The position numbers and the translations under genes were made by a program. Shown here piece by piece: positions 54,416 to 64,000 of a DNA stretch of 64,000 nt (positions are counted from its first letter, which is position 1; each line of letters opens with the position of its first letter). The notes beneath the pieces were generated by a model. It had not been told where the DNA came from. It saw only the letters and a list, made by a program, of their open reading frames with translations, and searched no databases. Location: contig CM060977.1 of assembly GCA_030765065.1 (NCBI GenBank), forward strand, positions 91,529,795 to 91,593,794, in the 5' to 3' direction. The stretch comes from Deroplatys truncata. Taxonomy: Eukaryota > Arthropoda > Insecta > Mantodea > Mantidae.

Positions 54416-56095
54416 GTTTTACTTTCTCTACCACCTACATAATTGGTAGAGAAGGTATTGCATTCCACCCAAAAATTCGATACCGAGATTTCATTGCAAA
54501 TACATGTTTTGGGACCTCTGAACAAAAAAGAGTATTTGTAGAAAAAGTTTCGGTGTCTGTGTATGTGCGCGCGCACACGTGTTTGTGAACAGCACAACTC
54601 AAAAACGAAAACTCAATAAATACTAAACTTGATATTTGGGTTCAATACTTTCCAAAAATGCGACATGAAGGTTTTTAAGTAAATCCCTTACCATGAAATA
54701 TCTTTTGAAACCTTTGATTTTATAAAATGCATTTAACAATTTTAATTAAAATACCATACATTAAATATATTTTTGGAGAGAAAGGCCTACAAGTAAACTT
54801 TTTAACACAGTACACACGAGCTAAAAGCTTTAGATCATCGTACTAGTATGATTATCTTGAAACTTTGGTTTCAAGTCCAATCACATGGCAATTACCGTTT
54901 GTATTTGCACATGTTTAATAACTCACTTGGTTTGATTAAGTTTTACTTTTCATTATGTATTTGTACATGATTAATTTCTCATGGAACTCGCATAATCTGT
55001 TCACAATACAAATCGTCATACTTCAACTTATTGCAATTCGTTGTAGAGTTAACCTATACGTTATATTGTCGGTCTTCTGCTTTCTTTGATATAAACGTTA
55101 TTCTTGTATCTGCGATAACCTACATAAAATTCAATGGCGGAAATTATGAATTCAGTAGAAACTGAAATGGAAGTGAAATTACAGAAACAGCAGAAAGAAT
55201 AACACTAGAAGTACTTACTAAAAGAATCCGGAAAACAATATCATATCACATTTAATCGCTTCATTGTCCGGTTTAAGACAAAGCATGTTGAAAATAAGTT
55301 CACTGAAGATGACTGCTAGCAAATCAACAATGCATCTGACATCTCGATTTTTAAAAGCCATTACTCTTGTTTCAAGAATCTCGTTCTAAACTGATTTCTC
55401 TTAGTTTCCGGAATCAATACAATATTATTAATATTTTACAAATTCGAGTGCTGTCTAAAAATAGTATATATTACAAGTGTTAAAAGTGGTTTTATTTTGC
55501 TCGTAGGATTGACAAACTCGGCCTACAACATTCGTTTCGCAAATATTCCCACTCGCAAAATAAAACCCTAGTTTTATCCCTTGTATCATAATCTAGTATC
55601 ACATGACAAAATACAAATCTTGAATTTCCTGGGAATAGCTGTGAAGTCCACTTCATTTGGAAGAATTTTTTATAATATTGTATAACCGTTGACCGATAGA
55701 TGAAAACTACTACACAGAAAACGTGGTTCTCTTTTAATATACACAATTTATTTTAAGCAACTTTTTGTGCCAAGAATTTCCGAGATATCCTTTATTAATG
55801 TTTGGAATCATTCAATACGTAGACATTCCTTTAAAGTCCTATCGATTTTCTCGTGATGTCATGAAAAGAGTATGGAATTTTAAGGCCAGCATATAGCACT
55901 CAGTTCTTAAACACTGGGCTATCTTATTCCTTTTGTATCTATAACAAATTGTGTAATGTAGCTATTTCCCGAAATGTTTATCTCGATTAAAATGAAGTAG
56001 ATAGGAATATGAATTTTCGTAAGAACAATTAGTATACCCACTTATAAACAATGGAAGGCAGAGAAAGTCATGTGAATGTAATACATTGGGTTTTT
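54416..56095 (+). repeat. R1 repeat split by an 0.8-kb unidentified insert
   Basis: 5' half at 54416-54778 (CTTTCTCTACCACCTACATAA, CCACCCAAAAATTCGATACC). The 3' half at 55598-56095 (ATGACAAAATACAAATCTTG to GAAAGTCATGTGAATGTAAT) resumes where R1 should continue. The intervening 820 bp carry no recognisable coding sequence or clear ends. Confidence 0.75.
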
Positions 56096-56689
56096 TATGT
56101 AACGTTGGCAAAAATAACATCTATTTGCCCCTCCAGTCCTGTGTGAGCCAATCTCTTATTGGTTTAAATTGAAGTCCGACATACAAACAAATACACACAC
56201 ACACACACGCCTATGAACAAAGGTCACGCCCGGTCAGCAGCGAAAGGGGAGGAGTACGGAAACACTTCACCGGAGTGACTGGAAGACAGGCCTTGCAACG
56301 ACCGTTCACACCAGCCCTGGAGGAGCCGTCTTGTATTGGTTTGATATCAAATATCTGGCACTTTAACATCAACCTATGAACATAGGTCGGTTTCAGGCTC
56401 AGGAGTGAAGAAAAATGGGGGATAAGTAAAACATTAAGTGGAGAGCTAAGGTGAGGGGTGGGGCTGGACGTGGCAGAGGCGGTTTAATAGTTCCTTACCG
56501 ACATAAACTCTGGGCATTATATCGGCACAATGCGTTGCTCCCGGAGGTGTACGCATAATAGATCCCTTGGGGATCGTAGTGCTAGATGTCCGCTCCGTTC
56601 ACTAGTCCAGTACAGTCCATACCTGACTTTTTAAGTCCTTTTTAGTGGTTTAGTGATTTAAGGTTCGACATCACGAGTTGTTTTATAGC
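56096..56689. other. unannotated spacer
   Basis: A CA run at 56195-56210; otherwise nothing recognised. Confidence 0.4.
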
Positions 56690-56815
56690 TCATGTCTGGC
56701 AGAAAGAATACGGCTTTTCAATGGGGCAAGAGCTATCAAAATCAGTTGAGTGGTTTTTGGGATTACCATATACGCACATATATACACATTTTCTGTCTTT
56801 ATAGTATTAGTATAG
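56690..56815 (-). repeat. R4 interspersed repeat
   Basis: GGCAGAAAGAATACGGCTTTTC, AGTTGAGTGGTTTTTGGGATT and TTTCTGTCTTTATAGTATTAG; the inverse of 2265-2420. Confidence 0.55.
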
Positions 56816-57487
56816 GTTGGACATGAGCAAAAAGCCGTTGTCCTGAAACGGCATGTACTGAAATTAAGTTGTATAGCAATAACTGTTTTTTTTCCTTTGC
56901 TGCTCTTTGTACCGTTGGTTGGCCTTTTTCTGCCGTATGTCGCAGGATGCTGGGAGCCACCTCGTTGAGCTTCTAGACGAACGTCGCCGTTTCACGTACA
57001 TGCGAGATTCGATTATCGACGACAAGAGGGAGAGAAAAAATAGGTTCCAAAGTCAAGTTTTAGGAGGGACCAATGATAAAGCAGCTTAGATGGGAGATTG
57101 TTTGGAGGTGCGGGGCAAGCAGGGAAGGCTGAGTGACGATTCTACAGCTTCCCCCTTCCAAAAACTGTAAGCAGAAATTGAATTAGCCTCGCTCTTCTCT
57201 TCGGCAACCCTACAGAAGCGTTTTAGTCTTCCTCTTCTGTCGTAAGAACACAAAAGGCTGATGTCGCGCTTTCAACTCTAATAGCAGTAGGTTGCAGGGC
57301 TCGGCTTTCTGTGTTCACATCAGGTACATTTTTATATGCGAGTACAGATAGAAAATTAGATTATGATCACCCTCTCTTAGTTAAGCCTTAACAAGTGCCC
57401 GAAATTGCCAATGCCAACTTCATTTGCAGTTGCATCGACTACCCTGGAATCTTAAAAATGATATGCTGCAGTCACATTACTTCTCTG
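56816..57487. other. unannotated spacer
   Basis: Nothing recognised; a 60-codon frame at 56907 has no identifiable domain. Confidence 0.35.
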
Positions 57488-57610
57488 CCCATTATATTAT
57501 AAAGAGAAAACATTTGTGTTGGTTTATGTAATCTCTAAAATCACTCAGCTGAGTTTGATAATTCTTTCACCACTGAAAAGCCCAATTCGTTCTAACAGAC
57601 ATGGGGTTAT
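57488..57610 (+). repeat. R4 interspersed repeat
   Basis: TATTATAAAGAGAAAACATTTG, AAAATCACTCAGCTGAGTTT, TTCTTTCACCACTGAAAAGC, CAATTCGTTCTAACAGAC. Confidence 0.6.
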
Positions 57611-59740
57611 AAAACACCTTCTAATTTCATTACATAAATCACTAAAAGACTTAAAAGGATTTACAAAGCCCTTATACTTGAATACGAACTCATTGGAATT
57701 ATAAAAGAACATGCTTACGAGGAAGGCCTTGAATTTTAGTTGAGAATTGCATGGAGTAGCAAAAATAGTTGTTATTCCACAGAATATAAATATTTATTGC
57801 ACTCCGCAGAGCATAAAAACAAAAGCATGGAATGTATATAGATGGCCATGATGTAACACTTCAGCAAACAGAATACAGAGGTTAACAAGCGACTATCGAT
57901 TCTGTATTATATTTGTTTAATTGCCATTTATCGAATACTGCAGATGTTGAAGCATTGAAAGTGTCACAACCTCTGAATAGCTATTATTCTAATTCAGTGG
58001 ATGGATTAAACTACTGTATGTGGACTCACGTTAAGTAGTCTTAAAAACGTTATAGAGTGAAAAGGATTAATAAGATTACCTTAGAATTGTGTTATGGAGT
58101 AGAAGTTGACACTTCCATCCTTTTAAGGATCCTTTCTTTTATAGTAAAATCCTGACGCAACAACAACGAACTTCACCATATTGTAGGTAGTGCTTATGCG
58201 CGTAGAGAATTGCCAGTCTATCGTAAACAGGCAAATCCGCTAGGTTGGCGATGTTTTAATGCATTGTTATTGTTCTTGGTGCAAAGAGTAGTAATATAAA
58301 GGCCACAACTGCTTCACTAGTCTACTTATGAATAAATAAAAGGAAGTTAAAGTTGTGTATATTACTGCGAATAAAGAGGTGCAAGAGTAGTAATATTAAG
58401 CCCAGTTCCTTTCGTTATTAGTGAAAGGATGGCGCTGTTTGTTAGTGCTGGCGGTGTTTGTTAGTCATATATTGACAGCTCTGCAGTTATGAAGCTAAGA
58501 GGAAGCAAATTCATCAAGACGGAGCAAGTGGCATCTGTAGGGAAACTCCGTGTGTCCACATACCGTAGTTTAAGGCTATGGATGCACGCATTGAAATTCT
58601 GGATGTCAAAACTTTCTAATAACTCTCATGTAAGAAGGTTTTCTTCATTTCCTTTGTATTTATGTTGTAATCAAGTTCGTTAACAAGTTATGCTAAATAT
58701 AAAAAGAGAAAACTGGTAACATTAGAGATCAGTGAATCAATATTTTATAATTAACAACTGAGAAGACTAATTTCCTCGATGGTCCCAGACTATGTCTTTT
58801 CCAAAGAGGTTCATTTGGTTGCTCGAGAATACGGACTTTTATTTCTTTGTATATGTTAAGGATGATAGGGGATATACCCCATATATACATATAAATCAAT
58901 ATCAAGCAATAATTCTACATAATAATATAAGTCACCAAGAAAGATGTTAGAACATTTAGCAGCCAAGAAATGTAAAAAGCAAGTTGTAACTTAGATAAGT
59001 AAGGGACGGGCGAGCTAGCTAATTCCAGGTAAAAGATAATTCTAGGTAGAGCCCTACTTTCACCAAACTAATGAGCAAGGAACTTGAAGCAATAAGGAGA
59101 AATAGAAAGAACAGATATAGTAAGGAAAGAGACAGATATATTGAATCTGCTTCCGGACGCGTCAAGAGGACGCGTATGCGAAAAACTTTGGAGCAGAATA
59201 TTCTCATTGGTCTAAGGACCAATTAGAACTGTCGTTACATTTTGAGGCGCAAAGATAAGTGTCACTAGGCTTAGATATAAAACGGGAAAGAAAGCCCCAG
59301 ATTTTCACTCTCTTATAGAATCTCGTCGACACACAGTGATACTCTCTGGACGACAGATGCACATGTGTGCACAGGGGTGGGAAGCGTGTGTAGTTAGACT
59401 AGGCTCCTAATTATTATCATGGTGGGAATTGTTCAAATGGGAAGAACTAGCCGCCCATAAGTATTTATTTGATAATAAACCACATTTTTTAAGGGAAATG
59501 CTGTATTTTAATTCGCCTCACCTACGAAAACCCTGAGACTAGTGAAGTGAGTTAGATAGGTAATTTATTAGGAATGAAGAAATCAGCAGCCGCTGAGCAA
59601 CAATAGCCGGGGATTAGGACACTGCAGCACAGGACTTCAACCAGAGGAACAACGCTTTCCTGCTACAAATGATGCACAACGTTTTACTGCTACAAGGATT
59701 TATGCATTATGGGAAAATGATGTAGCTTTTATGTTACTTA
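57611..59740. other. unannotated spacer
   Basis: AT-rich, no window repeats. Short frames only; a GACGCGT direct pair at 59157 is the only motif noted. Confidence 0.4.
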
Positions 59741-60988
59741 GGGTCACCCTGAAAGTTTTGGGAATGGGCAACAATGAGTTGTACTAAGCCAAAGCAGCTT
59801 TTCCTAGTTTTAGATTGAAGTTCAGATTGTAACTAGTGCGCCCCAATAATGTGCAACGCCGGCACTTCTGTGTATGTGCGTGCAGATGTTGCTATGCCAT
59901 ACGCTAGGGTGTATCTCAAGCGAGAGCGTTTACTGCTATGATTTTCTATGACTTTAAAGCCGGTTTAGGGAAGAGAGAATCCATTGAAAGACCACATCAA
60001 GCATTTGGGGATCTTTGCCCTTCGCAATCTACTATTTAACGATTGTTTGCAGAGTTAGAGGAGGGAAGGATTTCTTCGAATATGAAGGCGGCACAGGACG
60101 GTTGGCTACAGCAACAACGGGTGAAAATGTGATGAAAACAGCGCATATGTTGTGGGAGGATCATTATTGCACATATTATCAGATTCAATAAGTTCCTGAA
60201 TATTGGATCGGCAGCAGTGAACGCCATCCTTAAAGAAAAACGTCACGCCAGGAAGCTCGGCAGTCGTTGGATCCCCCATCACCTCAATGAGCAGAAACTG
60301 GGAAATGATAGAAAAATTTGATGGGGGAAGATCCTAAAGTATATTCAGCAACATCACATGTGACGAAAGTTGGATATACAAGTATAATACAAAAACGAAG
60401 CGATAGTTATCGTTCTTCCTAGAAGAGGATTCCCCAACAAATGTAGCAAGAAGTCTTCACAAAACGATGATCTGTTCTTTCTTCTCAGCTAGTGCCCATA
60501 TTGTGAAAATTCCGATTGAGGGACAAGAGACTATTAGTGCCAGATGTTACACCACAAAATGACTGCCACAGGTCTTCAATGAACTTAGAACGAGCTCCTA
60601 AGACTGGTCTGAGTGGAAGTTTGTTGCTCCACGACAACGCCTATGTCCACATTGCACAAGAAACAACCCAATTTCTGCAGAAGTCATGAGTCAAATATTT
60701 ATCCCATCCTCCCTACAGTGCAGATCTGACCCCACGTGACATTTTTCTATTCCACAAAACCAAAGAAGAATTACCCGGTCAACGATTTAATCTCCTGAAT
60801 CTGCAGTAGCAGTAGGTATTTGCACTCTCCCTAAAGAAGAATGACGTTCGGCAATTTTAAAAGTGGTTTGAAAGGATGAGACGTTGTATTGAATGCAATT
60901 GAGAATACTTTGAAAAGATGCAATGATCACATTTAAATTTTTAAAAACTTCATTGCATTTATTCTCAAAATTTTCAGGGTGACCCTCG
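59741..60988 (+). pseudogene. mariner transposon, heavily decayed
   Basis: Ends GGGTCACCCTGAAAGTTTTG and the inverse of CAAAATTTTCAGGGTGACCC. The 1.25-kb interior aligns with 19250-20555 throughout (GAATGGGCAACAATGAG, TTTACGTCCCGGTTTAGG-type blocks, GACGAAAGTTGGATATACA for the first aspartate site, ACAGTGCAGATCTGACCCCAC for the third). It has many more stops and indels than the 19-kb copy. The ends here are the best preserved of this family. Confidence 0.85.
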
Positions 60989-61444
60989 TATAAAATAACT
61001 ATGCGACCGCTCGACCATTCCGACCAAGGATTCTTCCTCCACCAAAGGGTATTAGAGCAAGTGATTTCTTAAAATAATGATGCAATCTTTGGCATGTAAT
61101 TTCGTGAGCATTTAACGTCTTGTTTTTGAGTTATCTAGATGCGTTACACATTTACAAATTAGGCCATACGTTATGCAACATTTTCAGAACTTGGAAGACT
61201 TTTGGAGAAAGGTTAAAGAAGCTAGACGTTCCGCCGATGTTTCATTTCCATCGGGGGGATTTGTCATCCATTATTTGGAATAATCGGGACTGTACCAAAT
61301 TACTATTAACTATAAAACTCCTCTATATCATATACAATAGTTTCATAAACAATGGGGAATGCAAGTGAAATGAATTAGTTCATCATTGGAGCATGAAAAG
61401 CAAACCGTGGAACGTCGGGTAAACCAGCTAGCCCTTATATATAG
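60989..61444. other. unannotated spacer
   Basis: An 82-codon frame at 61120 shows no recognisable domain. Confidence 0.35.
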
Positions 61445-61950
61445 AGTCTATAAATTATTCCTGCAAAAACTTATTGTTTTGTCTATTTCAAGTTAATTGA
61501 GATAAAACTTTGTATAAATAGTTTCATTATTATAAGTAGAAATAGAATAGCGATGGTCAAATGTATACAAATCTTACGCGCAGCATTCACATGAATTTCT
61601 CTACCCACTCTTTTGCAAAATATTCTTAAGAAAATCTTATTATTCTAGATACTTCTTGTTAATATTAATAAACCTTCATTGCATATTTCGTTGTATAAGA
61701 AGAATTCATTAAGCTAAACAATAGTCAAATCTTCTCAAATCCGCTCGCTATGTGACGGATTTGCAGTTACGCCCTCTTTGCGTGAACAAGAAAAGGGGGA
61801 GTGGGGATTTGCGTTTGAAACGTATATAAAGTATTTGAAAGTTCAAGTCATTAACAAAGAATATATAGAACTGGTTAACGCCCCGAAAATTAAAAGAATT
61901 TATTTTATATGATCAGAGTAAAGAGAACTTCACAACTATTCCCAGTAATA
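61445..61950 (-). repeat. R1 sequence, divergent, apparently two overlapping fragments
   Basis: Two 3'-end starts (AAACTTATTGTTTTGTCTATT near 61467 and CACATGAATTTCTCTACCC near 61588), each followed by R1 3' sequence (AATAGCGATGGTCAAATG; CTAAACAATAGTCAAATC). The second continues to GAGTAAAGAGAACTTCACAAC. Confidence 0.6.
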
Positions 61951-61959
61951 GAGGGTTGT

Positions 61960-63130
61960 TTGCAATCCATGCTAACAAATTTAAGACTCCCTTACCAGCA
62001 GTGATGTTCTATCTGGCGACCTTTAGCTTGAGCTATCAATCTGCAGTACAGCTTCCACTGGAGCAAACGGTTACGAAATACAGGATGTCCAGTTTATTCC
62101 ATTCCTCCTGGCAGCTTTCCAGAGATCATCCAAAGTTCACGGCCGCCTGCTTCCAAGGGCTCTTTTCAGTAACCCAAATGCACAAAAGTCTATCAGTAAT
62201 GCATCAGATGACTTTACACATCCCTTGCAAAAATATGTTGTACACCCTTGAAGAGGGTAAACCAGGTCTCGGGAAATTTCACTTTAAATGACAATCATAG
62301 ACGCAACGCGGATGTCGCTGAATGGTATGGAATGTATTCCCATTACTCTCTCTATGTTCCCCAAAAATTTTTAGGTTGAAGCAGATGTATGAATTGATGC
62401 TTTATCCGGATTCTACCAGACTTTATTTAGATCTGCACCATAGACAGCAGGGATTTCTGTATGGAAAATTGGTATCAGGACGTTAGCTGATAATATGCCG
62501 AGTTGATTTTCACATTTTTATGTACACGACAAATGTTTAATTTGTCAATGTAACTGTACCTTCCTATTACCTACCATGAAGCCAATGGGGAAAGTTTCGT
62601 TAGTTTCCTTATACCAATTTTCAAATTTGTTTCTTCCCTTGGTCGGTAACATATAGCCCAGGGTTTGTTGCAGTCACTTAGATAATCACATGCCTCATTT
62701 AAAAATACAACAAACATCCACTTTTCACCAGCTAGGTATCGTTCACCCAGCTTTCTACTGTTAATGGCACGTTCTGCAATGTGTTTAGGCAACAGCTTAT
62801 ATCTCCGACTCTTATGGTACTTTTCTAGATTTAAATCCTGGTTGATTATGGTGTTCATAGTAGTAACAGAGTACAATGGCCATCCGAGTTGCAGGATTTG
62901 GTCCAGAGGCTTTGGCCTTTAACTTCCAAATTATCTCCAGGGTACGACTGGTGGCCGGCTGTGTATTTCCCTGTTTTTGCCCTTTGGAATAAGTCCTGAT
63001 GTTGCCTTACGTTTTTTGTTGATTGAACATGAGATTACTTTCTTGGATATAGTAAAATCACGTCTCTTGCACGCTTAATAATCTTAGAATACAGGTATTT
63101 TGCATCGGTAAAGGCAATAGCGTACCCTTA
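61960..63130 (-). pseudogene. DDE transposase remnant of a DEAWVYL-type family
   Basis: The minus strand reads LEKYHKSRRYKLLPKHIAER, ERYLAGEKWMFVVFLNEAC and DYLSDCNKPWAICYRPR (first acidic site region) in one 101-codon frame (62571-62876). Then in shifting frames come VKINSAYYQ, IPAVYGADLNKVW, DKASIHTS (second site), IDFCAFGLLKRALGS (third-site region) and RLIAQAKGRQIEHH. The order fits an IS630-like transposase with DEAWVYLSDCNK and MDKASSHTS motifs known from insects. Dead through many stops; ends not located. Confidence 0.75.
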
Positions 63131-63317
63131 TAAGAATGGTTATATTTTTGACGCCATTTGATGCAGCAAGAACAAGAGCACGCAACTGAGCAAACACAGT
63201 GGTACACTCATACCACTGAACTTTCATTCGGTTCCACGTGTTTCAGCGCGGAGCTATTGTGCTCGTCTGATGCTGTTACCATTGATCGTGAACAACACTC
63301 CATAATTCAAGATATAT

Positions 63318-63566
63318 ATATATATTTGGGTAGAGGGATTTTCTTGAAAAATCCTCGTGTCGTATCCTTGAAAGACGCCAAACTAAATACGAAATTTGAT
63401 ATTTAACCCACTTTTCGTTTTTGAGTTATGCTGTTTACAGAAATACACACACAAAAGCGCACACAGATAGACGTTTTTCTTTTCCTAAAAATTAGTTTTT
63501 ATTCAAGGAGTCTCGAAACGTGTAATTCCCACGAGATCTCGGTATCGAACTTTTGGATGGTACAGA
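63318..63566 (-). repeat. R1 fragment (5' part)
   Basis: GGGTAGAGGGATTTTCTTGAA, GTGTCGTATCCTTGAAAG, TTTTCGTTTTTGAGTTATGC and GATCTCGGTATCGAACTTTTG. Confidence 0.75.
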
Positions 63567-63734
63567 TAAAGACAAAGAAAGGTATAGGCTTTGGTGTTTT
63601 ATATTCTGTGGATTTTTCTACTCCATTGAATTCTCAACCAAAAGCCAAGGTCTTCTTCGCAAGCATGTTCTTTTGCAACTCCAACGTGTTCGTATTCAAA
63701 CACATGGGCATTGTAAATACTTTTTAATCTTTTA

Positions 63735-63905
63735 GTAATTTATGAAATTAAATTAGGCTTTTTTATGGTTCACTATCCGTCAGAACGAATTAGGCTTTTC
63801 AATGATGAAAGAAATAACATCGGTGGAGAGGGTTTTGAGATTACCCTAAACACACACGCACTTACACGCGCACACATTTTCTCTGTTTGTAATATTGGTA
63901 TGCAT
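63735..63905 (-). repeat. R4 interspersed repeat
   Basis: AATTAGGCTTTTTTATGGTTC, AACGAATTAGGCTTTTCAATG, GAGAGGGTTTTGAGATTACC, CA-rich run, TTTTCTCTGTTTGTAATATTGG. The longest copy of R4. Confidence 0.6.
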
Positions 63906-64000
63906 ATATGGTATTTTAATTAAAACCGTTAGAGCCATGTTTGAAACAACAGAAATAAGGACAATACATTTTTTCCATGTAAAGAATAATTTGCGGTAAG
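63906..64000 (-). repeat. R1 fragment running off the window
   Basis: TGGTATTTTAATTAAAACCG, TTAGAGCCATGTTTGAAAC and TTTTCCATGTAAAGAATAAT are minus-strand R1 sequence; the 5' end would lie beyond the window. Confidence 0.7.

Overview
The window reads as nuclear DNA of an arthropod, most likely an insect. Three things point there: degenerate mariner/Tc1-type transposons, a Penelope-like retroelement remnant with a GIY-YIG domain, several tRNA-headed SINE families, and two nuclear copies of mitochondrial DNA (COX1 plus tRNA-Met/tRNA-Gln-like sequence, and COX2) that read as insect proteins. A polyneopteran (cockroach, termite, stick-insect type) host is only a guess, based on the look of the mitochondrial fragments. 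I find no intact host protein-coding gene. Almost every long reading frame is explained by a repeat or by a broken transposase; the exceptions are an 80-codon frame at 25498 and a 175-codon frame at 35766, neither recognised.

The dominant feature is one non-coding interspersed repeat, called R1 here (about 0.8 to 0.95 kb). It is present in roughly 26 full or partial copies in both orientations and covers about a fifth of the window. I call forward (+) the strand reading CTTTCTCTAC...CACCCAAAAATTCGATACC. At least three subfamilies exist. R1 copies are targets for other elements: a 12-bp-TSD SINE at 2700, another SINE at 5912, a third at 20970, and a transposon at 47125. One R1 copy (11823-12757) sits inside a different repeat whose uninterrupted version is at 21590-22000.

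Layout: 1-13 kb holds R1 copies, SINEs and mariner debris, with a chimeric mitochondrial insert at 9.66-9.94 kb. From 13.3 to 18.1 kb lies an island without R1: a 359-bp tandem duplication, a composite 130-bp/300-bp tandem array, a pyrimidine-rich zone with repeated CCGCCATCTT motifs and a pair of 448-bp direct repeats, closed by a 143-bp inverted-repeat element. 18-24 kb is R1, one mariner and SINEs. 24-31 kb has a promoter-like stretch, an open frame split by a SINE, a DUF4817-type transposase remnant and the Penelope-like remnant. 33.5-35.6 kb is a 34-bp satellite. 36.9-38.2 kb is a mariner holding a COX2 fragment. 39.4-40.3 kb is a SINE with an expanded 115-bp minisatellite. 43.7-49.3 kb has two more DDE transposons, one fairly young and split by a solo LTR. 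49.8-59.7 kb is mostly unannotated AT-rich sequence, and 59.7-63.1 kb carries two further dead transposons.

The elements do not form a pathway. What links them is layering: SINEs, LTRs and transposons inserted into R1, and mitochondrial DNA captured inside transposable elements.
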